DNA of 64,000 bases, from NCBI GenBank assembly GCA_947502145.1, contig CANMYO010000002.1, positions 682,001 through 746,000 of the forward strand. The letters run 5' to 3'. Source of the stretch: an uncultured Paracoccaceae bacterium (lineage in GTDB: Bacteria; Pseudomonadota; Alphaproteobacteria; Rhodobacterales; Rhodobacteraceae). The position numbers and the translations under genes were made by a program. Positions 1-7,961 of the stretch are shown one piece after another. Numbering within the stretch: position 1 is the stretch's first letter; each line of letters starts with the position of its first letter. Under the pieces are notes generated by a model, which had not been told where the DNA came from, did no database searches, and worked only from the letters and a program-made list of their open reading frames with translations.

Positions 1-318
1 GGTGTGACGTGTCATGTCGCCTATTTCGAACGCGGGCTGATTGACCGGCTTCAAAAAGGAAACTGGTTCGAAGACCCTTCGAATTCTTCCATTGACTGCC
101 GTCAGACCGGTGCCATTTCGATTGGCGACATCGATCGTTCTGACGAAGGTGAAAACGTGTTCTCCGAAGGTCGGTCGATCATTTGGAAGTCATTACAGGT
201 GAAACGCATCTTTGATGCGACCAACCAGACCTTGATCTATGTATCACATGCGCGGGATGTACAGAATGGATCGGCAAAAATGTCGATATCGACGATCCCG
301 CTTTTCAACGATCAATAG
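1..318 (+). CDS. creA: CreA family protein, 5' end cut by window
   Basis: The frame is open from base 1 to the TAG at 316-318, so the N-terminus and any signal peptide lie outside the window. The visible 105 residues match the body of CreA-family proteins as I know them: a VTCHVAYFERG start, a central SSIDCRQTGAI segment, an SLQVKRIFD strand and a KMSISTIPLF tail. Members are small, usually secreted proteins of unknown biochemical role. The two cysteines (VTC, IDC) are in family-typical places. No neighbour explains the function; the next gene is convergent. Confidence 0.8.
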   Translation, partial: GVTCHVAYFERGLIDRLQKGNWFEDPSNSSIDCRQTGAISIGDIDRSDEGENVFSEGRSIIWKSLQVKRIFDATNQTLIYVSHARDVQNGSAKMSISTIPLFNDQ

Positions 319-363
319 AGACATCTGCAGGCGCCTGCGCGGGTCTTTGACCTGTCCGCAGGT

Positions 364-522
364 TTAATCGCGGGCGACGATGTAGACGGCGTGCACGAGG
401 CCCGGAATATACCCAAGCAGCGTCAGGATGATGTTGAACCAGAAATGTTTGCCCAGCCCCACCTGCAGGAATACGCCCAGAGGCGGGATGATGACTGACA
501 CGATGATGCGGATGAGGTCCAT
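364..522 (-). CDS. Pmp3/YqaE family small membrane protein
   Basis: This 52-codon gene starts at ATG 522 and stops at TAA 366-364. The protein (MDLIRIIVSVIIPPLGVFL at the start) has two hydrophobic helices, about residues 3-21 and 28-49, joined by a short turn carrying GLGKHFWFN. The IPPLGVFLQVG and LLGYIPGLVHA motifs are diagnostic of the Pmp3/YqaE proteolipids, which sit in the cytoplasmic membrane and are linked to salt and envelope stress in yeast and bacteria. It lies convergent to the creA-like gene and divergent from the Crp/Fnr gene, inside a run of other stress-type membrane genes. Confidence 0.88.
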   Translation of the reverse strand: MDLIRIIVSVIIPPLGVFLQVGLGKHFWFNIILTLLGYIPGLVHAVYIVARD

Positions 523-632
523 GGCTGCTCTCGTTCTTGGGAAGGTTGTTGATCACATTGCGCTAAACCATCTATCCTGACAATCAGTCGTGTTTTCGAG
601 CCCATCGACCTTAATCTATGTTAGGGAAATGC

Positions 633-1385
633 ATGAACCAGCCTGTCGCAAGCTGTCTCGTCAGCCGCCTATCCCGCTTTGTCACGCTCACCAAAGGCGA
701 AAGCGAATTCATTGCCGAGATGGAACGCGACGAACATCCGCGCCAGAAAGGACGGCCTGTCGTCAGCGTTGGCGAGGCAACGGAGGGCATTATGGTGCTC
801 AAATCGGGCTGGGCCACGGTTAAGGGTGATACCTCGGACGGACGCAGCCAGATCCTGCGGGTATATCTGCCGGGCGAAGTGATGGGATTGGCGGAAATTG
901 GTTCATCCCATGCCAATCATCGCATCGTGATGCAGACGGACGGTGTGATTTGCCCCTTTCCCCGACATGGGTTGGCGCCGCTTTTCTCTGACTTTCCGCG
1001 TCTGGGCGCCCTGCTCACCGCGGTTGGCAGCCTGGACCAGATTGCCTTGCGACACCATGCCAGTTCGCTGGGGTCGATGGATGCAAAGGGCAAGCTGAAG
1101 TTCTGGTTGCTGCAACTCAGATCGCGTCTGGAGGTTGCGAACATCGGCCTTGGGAACCGGTTTCAGGTGCCGTTCAGCCAGGTTGAGATGGGTCAGGCCG
1201 TTGGCTTGACGTCGATCTATGTGAACAAGCTGCTGCGCGGCTTTGTCGAGAATGGCGAAATTGAAATCGAACGCCCCTATGTTCGTCTGCTCAAACGGGA
1301 ACAATGGGAAGCCGATTGCGAATTTGTCGATGCGTTTGTGAGTATGGATACGTCGTGGTTTCCCCCCGCACTTGATGCGGATTGA
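633..1385 (+). CDS. Crp/Fnr family transcriptional regulator
   Basis: The 250-residue protein has an N-terminal cyclic-nucleotide-binding-like beta-roll (about residues 20-130, with LRVYLPGEVMGLAEIG) and a C-terminal winged helix in which QVEMGQAVGLTSIYVNKLLR is the helix-turn-helix. No cluster of four cysteines is seen, so it is not a classical Fe-S Fnr. The ATG at 633 was chosen over the one at 618 because AGGGAA sits just before it. Effector and targets are unknown. It stands alone between a Pmp3 gene and a ferritin-like gene, both reading the other way, and may control nearby stress genes; that is inference. Confidence 0.85.
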   Translation: MNQPVASCLVSRLSRFVTLTKGESEFIAEMERDEHPRQKGRPVVSVGEATEGIMVLKSGWATVKGDTSDGRSQILRVYLPGEVMGLAEIGSSHANHRIVMQTDGVICPFPRHGLAPLFSDFPRLGALLTAVGSLDQIALRHHASSLGSMDAKGKLKFWLLQLRSRLEVANIGLGNRFQVPFSQVEMGQAVGLTSIYVNKLLRGFVENGEIEIERPYVRLLKREQWEADCEFVDAFVSMDTSWFPPALDAD

Positions 1386-1408
1386 CCAGCGGCAGATCGC
1401 ATCGGGTT

Positions 1409-1906
1409 TCAGCCCATTGAGGACCTGTTGATCCCGCCGGTTGCAAGTTCCGTCATGGTGCGATCGCCGCCATAAGATGCGTCCAGACATTTGCGGATCG
1501 CTTCGAGATCCCTGTCAAGTTCGAGCCGGTCCGCAAATGCGGCCAGGCAGCCGTAGCCGGCAATGGCGTAATGAACCAGCCGCTGATATTGCGTGATGAT
1601 CATTGCATCCCTTGTTTCGTCTTCGCCAAATGTCTTTTCCAACACATGGGTGCGCGCCTCGTTCACGAGGCCTTCCATGCCTTTGCAATGGGCCCCGTCA
1701 AGGCTTTCCTCGTGACCCTTGGCGATCGCTTCGACTGTTGCGATCCCGTCCTGAATCCCGTCAACACCCGCTGTAAGTGCCTGCACCAACCCTTTGTCCT
1801 TGGCGGCATGTGCCATCTCGATGGCCACCACCAACGCCTGTTTGTTAGCGCTATAGATGTCGTTGATTTGTTCGATGTAGAGGTCTTCCAGCGTGTCAAT
1901 GCTCAT
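1409..1906 (-). CDS. DUF892/YciF-like ferritin-like protein
   Basis: The 165-residue, almost wholly helical protein begins MSIDTLEDLYIEQINDIY, the typical opening of the DUF892 (YciE/YciF) group, which folds as a ferritin-like four-helix bundle that may bind a di-iron site. Candidate ligands are the Glu and His residues in IEMAHAAKD, HEESLDGAH and YQRLVHYAIAGYG. Family members are induced by osmotic and general stress, but the reaction is not established. An upstream ATG at 1924 is possible; 1906 fits family starts better. It is convergent with the Crp/Fnr gene, 23 bases apart. Confidence 0.8.
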   Translation of the reverse strand: MSIDTLEDLYIEQINDIYSANKQALVVAIEMAHAAKDKGLVQALTAGVDGIQDGIATVEAIAKGHEESLDGAHCKGMEGLVNEARTHVLEKTFGEDETRDAMIITQYQRLVHYAIAGYGCLAAFADRLELDRDLEAIRKCLDASYGGDRTMTELATGGINRSSMG

Positions 1907-2096
1907 GCTTGGTCCTTTCACCATTGCGCTTAGGCTACACCTATTCCGATGCGCAGAGGGGCGCCGAATGCGCGCAACATGTGTTTTCTTATCAAACGCT
2001 AATATAGTTTAATGCTTGCGCTACCCGAACACAGGCAGGTGTCATTAGAGTCTGGTGCAAGGGGTCAAAACAATCGCCCCGTCGGAGGATAAAACC

Positions 2097-2165
2097 ATGC
2101 ATAATGTATTCTACCTCATTGGACTGATCGTCGTCGTGATGGCCGTCATAAATCTCGCATTCTGA
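2097..2165 (+). CDS. 22-residue membrane micro-protein
   Basis: ATG 2097 follows a strong ribosome-binding site (GTCGGAGGAT, 2081-2090) and opens a 22-codon frame ending at TGA 2163-2165. The peptide is a single hydrophobic segment (FYLIGLIVVVMAVINLAF) with a short polar N-terminus, so it should span the cytoplasmic membrane once. It lies 19 bases before the next gene and could be the first gene of the membrane-stress operon that follows. I recognise no family. Support is the ribosome-binding site, the composition and the location only. Confidence 0.55.
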   Translation: MHNVFYLIGLIVVVMAVINLAF

Positions 2166-2184
2166 AGTTAACCGGAGACACACC

Positions 2185-2661
2185 ATGTCAACACAAAAGA
2201 CACCCATCGCCGGTCAAACACCCCCGGTGACACAAAAAGCCAAACAGGCCGCGGCCGATATTGCCGACAAGGCCAAGACCGCTGCTGGCAAGACCGCGCA
2301 GAAGGTCGCCGACACGGCCGCATCGCAGGCCGAAGCCGCCAAGTCGGCTGCCGCTGACGAAGTGTCCGGCGTCGCCTCTGCCCTGCGCAAGGCCGCAGAG
2401 GACATGCGCAAAGGGTCCCCGCAAGAGCGCACGTTCGGTCAGATCGCCGAAGGGATCGCCGATGTTTCGGACGCGATGCGCGAAAAGGACCTGAGCACAA
2501 TGGTGCAGGACGTCAGCGCCTTTGCGCGCAAGAACCCCATGGTCTTTCTTGGCGGCGCGGCGCTGATTGGATTTGCCGCAACCCGGTTTGCCAAGGCCTC
2601 TGGGCCCGCAACGGATGACCCTTTGCCCCCCCTGCCCTCTGACCGTGGAGACCTGACATGA
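2185..2661 (+). CDS. Ala/Lys-rich helical protein with C-terminal membrane anchor
   Basis: The 158-residue protein has an Ala/Lys/Asp-rich amphipathic helical region (about residues 15-75, with AADIADKAKTAAGKTAQK-type heptads), a more ordered stretch (SPQERTFGQIAEGIADVSDAMREKDLSTMV) and one hydrophobic helix near residues 113-131 (NPMVFLGGAALIGFAATRF). The layout is that of small stress-induced membrane-tethered proteins found before phage-holin-like and DUF3618 genes in Alphaproteobacteria; I have no firm family name. Its stop overlaps the start of the next gene (ATGA, 2658-2661), so the two are translationally coupled. Confidence 0.7.
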   Translation: MSTQKTPIAGQTPPVTQKAKQAAADIADKAKTAAGKTAQKVADTAASQAEAAKSAAADEVSGVASALRKAAEDMRKGSPQERTFGQIAEGIADVSDAMREKDLSTMVQDVSAFARKNPMVFLGGAALIGFAATRFAKASGPATDDPLPPLPSDRGDLT

Positions 2662-3059
2662 GCGATGACAAAACATCAAAGAGCGCCAGCAATCTGCTGT
2701 CGGATGCGTTGAACAATGTCAGCGCGCTGGTGCGTAAAGAGGTCGATCTGGCCCGCGCCGAAATCAGTGAAAACATCAGTCGTGCGGGCGTGGCCATTGG
2801 GCTGATCGCCGGTGCGGCGATCATTGCGCTGGTGGCCCTGAACGTGCTGGCCGCCGCACTTGTCGTTGGCCTGACCGAAATTGGCATTGATGCTGGCTGG
2901 TCGGCGCTGATCGTCGGCGCCCTGCTTGGGTTGCTCGCCTACCTGATGATCAACAAGGGGATCAATGATCTCAAACTTACCAGCCTCGCGCCGACCCGCA
3001 CCGTCAAGAACGTGCAACGTGACGCCGCAGCCGTAAAGGAAGCTTACGATGACAAGTGA
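2658..3059 (+). CDS. Phage-holin-3_6-like (DUF1469) membrane protein
   Basis: The 133-residue protein has a charged N-terminal helix (LLSDALNNVSALVRKEVDLARAEI), two transmembrane helices (about residues 47-72 and 80-99) and a polar tail. The LVRKEVDLARAEISENI motif before the paired helices is typical of the putative actinobacterial holin-X/DUF1469 family. Despite the name, chromosomal members sit in stress or envelope clusters and are not linked to lysis. It overlaps the preceding gene by 4 bases and the following DUF3618 gene by 11, so the three form one translational unit. Confidence 0.8.
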   Translation: MSDDKTSKSASNLLSDALNNVSALVRKEVDLARAEISENISRAGVAIGLIAGAAIIALVALNVLAAALVVGLTEIGIDAGWSALIVGALLGLLAYLMINKGINDLKLTSLAPTRTVKNVQRDAAAVKEAYDDK

Positions 3060-4209
3060 TACACGCAGCCCCGCAGAGATCGAGCGCGAGATCGAGGATC
3101 AGCGGTCGGAGCTTACTGAAAACCTTGAACATCTGCAGGACAAGTTTTCAATTGATACGCTGGTGCGGCAGGTCGGTGACCAGTTCCGCGAACATGGCGG
3201 TGATATGGGACGCGCGATCTCTGATCAGGTGCGCGCCAATCCGATTCCGCTGGCGCTGACCGGCATTGGTCTGGCCTGGTTGATGTTTGGCAGTTCGCAA
3301 AAACCTGCGGCAAGCCGGGAGACCTCATACGCCGGCGATAGCCGGGCGGAGCAGGATTATCGGCGATCACGCGAAGATGCGGGCCGCCCCTATGTTGCAC
3401 CGGCCTATCGTGCCACCGGCAGCCACGCAGCCGGGACCGGGGTCTATGACGGACCGTCCTGGTCACAGCCGGATGATGACGACGATGGCGACGGGATCGG
3501 GGACAAGCTGTCTGCCGGCGCAGAGGCTGTGCGGTCCTCTGCGGCACAGGGTGCGGCGGCGATCAAGGATTCCGCCAGTCGTGGCGCTGCCGCGGTCAAG
3601 GATACCGCAACATCTGCGGGCACATCAGCTTCAAACATTGCGGGCAGCAGTAAGGATGCAGTGTCGGATGCGGCAGCACAGGCCAAGGCCCGGTTGAAAG
3701 CCGCAGGCGGACGGATTGCCGAGGGAACAGAGCAACTGACCGAGGAAGGGCGCCGTCGGGTTATTGCGGCACGTCAGAAGGCCATCGCATTGCGCCACAA
3801 AGCCTCGCGGTCTGCGCATGACAGTGCCGATGCGGTATCGGGTTTTTATGACCGGCAACCCCTTGTCGCCGGGGCGCTTGCGCTGGCGGTGGGGGCAGCC
3901 CTTGGCGGCGCCCTGCCCCGCACCAAAACCGAAGACAACCTGATGGGCGATCAGCGCGATGCGCTTTTTGACGAAGCTGAACGGATTTTCCAGGAAGAAA
4001 AGTCAAAAGCGCTGTCCGTTGCCCAATCCGTCAAGGAAGAAGTCAAGGACATCGCAGCGGAGACCAAGGCCGACCTGGATGGCGGAGCCCCTGGTGAAAA
4101 ATCAGCGGTGGAGGCCCTTGGCGACAAGGCCAAATCCGTTGCGGACCGCGTCGCTGACAAGGCGGTGAAAACCGCGCAAGACAAGAACCTTGGCAAACCA
4201 AAGGTTTGA
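3049..4209 (+). CDS. DUF3618 domain membrane protein
   Basis: The 386-residue protein starts with a DUF3618 segment (residues 6-45, SPAEIEREIEDQRSELTENL) and then a membrane helix (about 66-82, PIPLALTGIGLAWLMFG). A long low-complexity Ala/Ser/Lys helical region follows (about 150-260) with repeated AAAIKDSASRGAAAVKD units resembling apolipoprotein or LEA helices. A second hydrophobic helix lies at about 272-290 (LVAGALALAVGAALGGALP), before a charged helical tail. DUF3618 proteins commonly follow holin-like genes as here. The role is unknown; membrane shaping or stress tolerance is a guess from composition. Confidence 0.8.
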   Translation: MTSDTRSPAEIEREIEDQRSELTENLEHLQDKFSIDTLVRQVGDQFREHGGDMGRAISDQVRANPIPLALTGIGLAWLMFGSSQKPAASRETSYAGDSRAEQDYRRSREDAGRPYVAPAYRATGSHAAGTGVYDGPSWSQPDDDDDGDGIGDKLSAGAEAVRSSAAQGAAAIKDSASRGAAAVKDTATSAGTSASNIAGSSKDAVSDAAAQAKARLKAAGGRIAEGTEQLTEEGRRRVIAARQKAIALRHKASRSAHDSADAVSGFYDRQPLVAGALALAVGAALGGALPRTKTEDNLMGDQRDALFDEAERIFQEEKSKALSVAQSVKEEVKDIAAETKADLDGGAPGEKSAVEALGDKAKSVADRVADKAVKTAQDKNLGKPKV

Positions 4210-4218
4210 TTTGCCCGC

Positions 4219-4273
4219 GAGGGGGGCATTTACCCCCCTCAACCCAAATTCCCGTAAGCCAAATTTCCGTAAG
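4219..4273. repeat. Stem-loop plus 14-base direct repeat upstream of BrkB gene
   Basis: Between the DUF3618 and BrkB genes, GAGGGGGG (4219-4226) pairs perfectly with CCCCCCTC (4233-4240) around a 6-base loop. No T-run follows, so it is not a standard terminator; it could be an mRNA processing or stability element. Immediately after it, CAAATTCCCGTAAG is repeated with one change as CAAATTTCCGTAAG, ending in the AAGG just before the BrkB start. The second copy supplies the likely ribosome-binding site. Confidence 0.6.
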
Positions 4274-4281
4274 GATGTGCC

Positions 4282-5229
4282 ATGTCGCGCGGTCGCAATG
4301 CCGAAACCCCTGCCGACATCCCGATCAAGGGCTGGAAGGACATCGCGTTTCGCCTGAAAGACCAGCTGGCCGAAGATCGGGTCGGTCTGATTGCCGCTGG
4401 CATCGCGTTCTATGGCCTACTTGCGCTGTTTCCCGCCATCACTGCGATGATCGCGATCAGCGGATTGCTTGTCGAACCCAGCATGATCGTCGCACAACTG
4501 GACAATCTGTCAGGTCTTGTCCCCGATGGCGTGATCGAGATCATTACCACCCAGGCGACCGAAGTTGCAGGGTCTCGCGAGGGTGGTTTGGGGCTGGCTG
4601 CGGTGCTGGGCATATTGCTGGCGCTTTATTCGGCGTCCAATGGCATGGGCCATTTGATTCAAGGGATCAACGTCGCCTATGACGAAGAGGAAAAGCGCGG
4701 CTTTATCAAACTGAAACTGGTAACGTTCGCGCTTACGCTTGTGTTGATCATGGGCCTGCTGATTGCCTTGCTTCCGATGCTCGCACTGCCGGCCGTACTG
4801 GCGTTCATGGTCGATCTTGGCAGCACGGTCGAGTTTCTGATTTCGGCTGTTCTGTGGCTGGCACTGGCTGCGCTGACGATTTTTGGCCTATCCGTTTTAT
4901 ACCGGTATGCCCCGTCACGGGACGCGCCTGAGTGGGCCTGGGCGTCGGTCGGGGCGGTCACCGGCTGCGTGCTTTGGGTCGCCGCCTCGGCCGGATTTGC
5001 CTTTTATGTCGGTAATTTTGCCTCTTACAACGAAAGCTTTGGTGCGCTTGCCGGTGCCGTGGTCATGTTGATGTGGTTCTGGATTTCTGCGTTCATTATC
5101 CTGCTGGGGGCGGAACTGAACGGTGAACTTGAAGCACAGACGCGCATTGACACCACGCAAGGTGAAGACCAGCCTATGGGGGAACGGGGTGCGGTCAAGG
5201 CCGACAACCTCGGCAAGTCCAGTGAGTAG
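4282..5229 (+). CDS. YihY/BrkB family membrane protein
   Basis: The 315-residue inner-membrane protein shows the YihY/BrkB signature: RVGLIAAGIAFYGLLALFPAI in the first helix, the LIQGINVAYDEEEKRGFI loop, and the final FGALAGAVVMLMWFWISAF and LLGAELNGELE helices. Six or so transmembrane segments are visible. The family was once called ribonuclease BN in error; its real role is unknown. It follows the DUF3618 gene after a 72-base gap with a stem-loop, and the EEP-family gene starts 19 bases downstream, so they are probably co-transcribed. Confidence 0.88.
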   Translation: MSRGRNAETPADIPIKGWKDIAFRLKDQLAEDRVGLIAAGIAFYGLLALFPAITAMIAISGLLVEPSMIVAQLDNLSGLVPDGVIEIITTQATEVAGSREGGLGLAAVLGILLALYSASNGMGHLIQGINVAYDEEEKRGFIKLKLVTFALTLVLIMGLLIALLPMLALPAVLAFMVDLGSTVEFLISAVLWLALAALTIFGLSVLYRYAPSRDAPEWAWASVGAVTGCVLWVAASAGFAFYVGNFASYNESFGALAGAVVMLMWFWISAFIILLGAELNGELEAQTRIDTTQGEDQPMGERGAVKADNLGKSSE

Positions 5230-5248
5230 GCAAAGGCGAAGCGGATTT

Positions 5249-6229
5249 ATGATGAGCACGGTTTTATGGTGTTTGGCTGCGGCTGTGCTGATCACCACCC
5301 TGCTACCGCTGACAAACAGTGTGAACTGGTGGATCAGGATGTGGGATTTCCCGCGGCTGCATATCGCCGGGGTGGCGCTGCTGGTTTTTGTTATCGCGCT
5401 TCCCTATGCTATCGCATTCAAAGGCGCGCTGATGGTCATGATGGCCGCGGCATGTGCCTATCAGCTGATCCAGATACATCCCTACATGCCCTGGGCGCGC
5501 ACTGAGATCGCATTCAGCACAGCGCCCGCGCCTGATGTTGAAGTGTCGTTGCTGGCGGTGAATGTGTTGATGGAGAACACGCGCCACCGCGACCTGATCG
5601 ACATCATCGCGCGCGAGGATCCCGACGTATTGTTGCTGATGGAGACGGATGCCCGGTGGAACGACGCCCTGGAAAGCGTTCTGTCACGCTATGACGTCAC
5701 GAAATCGCATATTGCGGATGATCATTACGGTCTGATTTTTGCAACCCGGCTGGAGACGATCAATGTTGATTTGCTGTGGCCAAAGCAGGATGACACCCCT
5801 GCCGTGCGCGCGACGCTTGTGGCCCCGAACGGCACAGCATTCAATTTCATTGGATTGCACCCGCGCCCGCCGGTGCCAGGTAATGATACCGAGGCCAGGG
5901 ACGCGCAGATCAAGGACGCCGCACTGATGACCCAGTCGTCGGAGCGACCAACCATCTGCATGGGGGATTTCAACGATGTTGCCTGGTCATGGACAACCCG
6001 CCGCTTCAAACGTTACGGGAAGTTTCTGGAACCTCGGGTCGGCAGGGGCATGATTTCCAGCTTTCATGCGGATTATTCGTTTATGCGGTTCCCGATTGAC
6101 CAGCTTTATGTGACTGAGGATGTGAAACTTGTGTCCTTTAACCGCCTGGAATCGTTCGGATCTGACCATTTTCCGATGAAGGCCACGGTGTTCTTTGACG
6201 ACAATGGAGGCGGCGACAGTGACAGGTGA
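5249..6229 (+). CDS. Endonuclease/exonuclease/phosphatase family protein
   Basis: The 326-residue protein has three N-terminal hydrophobic helices (about residues 1-85) and a cytoplasmic or periplasmic EEP domain (about 100-320). Conserved pieces include NVLMENTRHRDLIDIIAREDPDVLLLMETD (early metal-binding Glu), FIGLHPRPP, CMGDFNDVAWS (catalytic Asp/Asn) and GSDHFPMKA (catalytic Asp-His). The domain hydrolyses phosphodiester or phosphomonoester bonds with Mg; the substrate is unknown. ATG 5249 is followed by a second ATG; either could be used. It overlaps the next gene. Confidence 0.85.
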   Translation: MMSTVLWCLAAAVLITTLLPLTNSVNWWIRMWDFPRLHIAGVALLVFVIALPYAIAFKGALMVMMAAACAYQLIQIHPYMPWARTEIAFSTAPAPDVEVSLLAVNVLMENTRHRDLIDIIAREDPDVLLLMETDARWNDALESVLSRYDVTKSHIADDHYGLIFATRLETINVDLLWPKQDDTPAVRATLVAPNGTAFNFIGLHPRPPVPGNDTEARDAQIKDAALMTQSSERPTICMGDFNDVAWSWTTRRFKRYGKFLEPRVGRGMISSFHADYSFMRFPIDQLYVTEDVKLVSFNRLESFGSDHFPMKATVFFDDNGGGDSDR

Positions 6230-7325
6230 ACCCGCACCCCTGCAAGACAAGGCCGTGACCGCAGCACGCGAGCAGACCGCGCGCCGATGGAAGCATCTGG
6301 AAATACCGGTCATCGGCATTTTCCTGATCCTGCTGTTGCAGACCCTTGTCTGGGCCAGCGACTTTCTGATCCCTGTCACAGCTGCATTCCTGGGTTATTT
6401 TGTCCTGAACCGCCCGCGGCGGTGGTTGGCACGCGTCGGAGTTCCGCCATTCATGTCGGCAAGCATGTTCACGTTTGGGCTGACGCTTCTTATTGCTGCG
6501 TTGCTGGTCCAGCTCAGCGCCCCGGCGGCAGAGTTGATTGAGGATCTGCCGTCGCTTATTGAGCAGATCAAAAGAAAACTCTCTGCAGCGGGCGGGACGC
6601 TGGAGGCCATCAATGACGCCACGGTCGCCGCGGGAGAGATCATGGCGGATCAGGATGCTGAAACCGTTGAGGTCGCAGTGGTGTCAGATTCCGGGATCGC
6701 TGCGACCTTGTTCAGCCTTGCCCCGGGTTTTGTCAGCCGCATCGTGTTTGCGCTGATCCTGCTGTTTTTCCTTGTCGCCTCGGGCGATATGTTCCTGACG
6801 AAAATTGTGCAGAGCTTTGATCGTTTTGAGGAAAAGCGACGCGCGGTTGAGGTGCTGCATTCGATCGAAGACAGGTTGGGCTATTATCTGGGTGGTATCG
6901 CGCTGATCAATATTGGCCTGGGGCTGGCGATTGGTTTCGCGATGCATCTTTGGGGTTTGCCCAGTGCTGTGCTGTTTGGCTTTATGGCGTTCGGATTGAA
7001 CTTTGTTCCGTTTCTGGGCGGGTTGATGGGGGCCACGATTGCAGCAGCCGTTGCCTTTGTCAGCCTGGACCAATCCTGGATCGCCTTTGGTGTTTTTATT
7101 ACTTATGTCGTCCTGACCTCAGTAGAAGGTCAGTTCATCACGCCCTTGGTGATTTCGCGCAGAATGCGACTGAATACGACAGTGGTTTTCCTGTCGGTTG
7201 CGTTTTTTGCTTGGATCTGGTCGGTGATGGGAATGATTGTCGCGCTACCGATCCTGATCGTGATCAAGATCGTTTGCGATGAACTGGATGCATTCAAGAA
7301 GGTCGGTCGGTTTCTCGGGGATTAG
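6219..7325 (+). CDS. AI-2E family transporter (PerM/TqsA-like)
   Basis: The 368-residue membrane protein has the AI-2E permease layout: two to three N-terminal helices, a soluble amphipathic segment (about residues 100-150, EDLPSLIEQIKRKL...) and five C-terminal helices. The characteristic LGLAIGFAMHLWGLPSAVLFG, LNFVPFLGG and ITPLVISRRMRLN motifs are all present. The GTG at 6219 was chosen because GGAGG precedes it by 8 bases, which makes an 11-base overlap with the EEP gene; ATG 6204 is an alternative. The substrate is unknown; the family name does not prove autoinducer transport. Confidence 0.85.
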   Translation: MTGEPAPLQDKAVTAAREQTARRWKHLEIPVIGIFLILLLQTLVWASDFLIPVTAAFLGYFVLNRPRRWLARVGVPPFMSASMFTFGLTLLIAALLVQLSAPAAELIEDLPSLIEQIKRKLSAAGGTLEAINDATVAAGEIMADQDAETVEVAVVSDSGIAATLFSLAPGFVSRIVFALILLFFLVASGDMFLTKIVQSFDRFEEKRRAVEVLHSIEDRLGYYLGGIALINIGLGLAIGFAMHLWGLPSAVLFGFMAFGLNFVPFLGGLMGATIAAAVAFVSLDQSWIAFGVFITYVVLTSVEGQFITPLVISRRMRLNTTVVFLSVAFFAWIWSVMGMIVALPILIVIKIVCDELDAFKKVGRFLGD

Positions 7326-7368
7326 ACCGACGTTGCAAGGCGGGCAGGTCTGCCCCCTTGTCGGTTTA
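7326..7368 (+). terminator. Probable terminator after the AI-2E-type gene
   Basis: Directly after the stop, GGGCAG (7342-7347) pairs with CTGCCC (7350-7355), flanked by CAAGG/CCTTG and an outer ACCGA/TCGGT stem with a small bulge, then GTTTAG. The T-run is short, so efficiency is uncertain. A second GC-rich hairpin (about 7369-7396) lies between this and the convergent GlsB gene and may serve the other strand. Confidence 0.5.
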
Positions 7369-7402
7369 GCGCGCGCGGCTCAGTACCGCGCACGCCAAAG
7401 GT

Positions 7403-7657
7403 TCAGGTTTTCCGGCTGAAAAGGCGCATGGCGTAAATCAGCAGGCAGGCCCCGGCGGCCCCGACGATCAACTGGCCGATCCAGCCGCCCAAGGTATTGC
7501 CCACAACGGCAAACAGGATTCCGTTCAGTACAATCGCGCCGACAATCCCAAGCACGATGTTCATCAACAGGCCCTGATTACTTTTCATAATGTTTTCGGC
7601 AATCCAGCCAGCCAGCCCACCGATGATGATCGCACCGATCCATCCAATTCCAGTCAT
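7403..7657 (-). CDS. GlsB/YeaQ/YmgE family stress membrane protein
   Basis: The 84-residue protein has three transmembrane helices rich in Gly and Ile. The opening GIGWIGAIIIGGLAGWIAE and the central GLLMNIVLGIVGAIVLN are the family signature. These proteins lie in the cytoplasmic membrane and are associated with general and envelope stress; their activity is unknown. The gene stands alone, convergent to the AI-2E-type gene, with a 304-base gap upstream. Confidence 0.9.
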   Translation of the reverse strand: MTGIGWIGAIIIGGLAGWIAENIMKSNQGLLMNIVLGIVGAIVLNGILFAVVGNTLGGWIGQLIVGAAGACLLIYAMRLFSRKT

Positions 7658-7961
7658 GATTACTCTTTCTTCTTACCCGTCTTTGGGCGTGTGATTTGGT
7701 TTGGTGGGCAAGTTGCCAACAAAACGAGGGACGGTGGTTCGTCGCGACCCACCCACCAGTGGCTGAGGGACAAGTTATCACAGCCTTGGTGACCATAGAC
7801 CCTAACCGTTGCAACACAGCGGAAATCCTCCTAATCCAAATTAGGTTTCACGCCATTAACCTTTTCCGCACCCGCCCGATCTGGGTCCCAAAGAAAAATG
7901 CTGCCCCCCGTTTCCAAAGGACAGCACCAAATCGCTACTGACGTACTCGTTAATTCATAGT
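7658..7961. other. Intergenic stretch, 304 bases
   Basis: This stretch lies upstream of the GlsB gene and downstream of the PRC-barrel gene, both on the minus strand. I see no convincing coding frame, terminator or repeat. The GlsB promoter must lie here on the minus strand, and an AGAAAGAG-type ribosome-binding site precedes its ATG, but no clear -35/-10 pair stands out. Confidence 0.5.

Noticed and set aside
2658-3059. Prophage holin as sign of a phage remnant
   Set aside because: The holin-like domain occurs in chromosomal DUF3618 clusters; no phage structural, integrase or lysis genes surround it.
7696-7941. 81-codon plus-strand frame between GlsB and PRC-barrel genes
   Set aside because: No ribosome-binding site and no recognisable composition; both neighbours read on the other strand.
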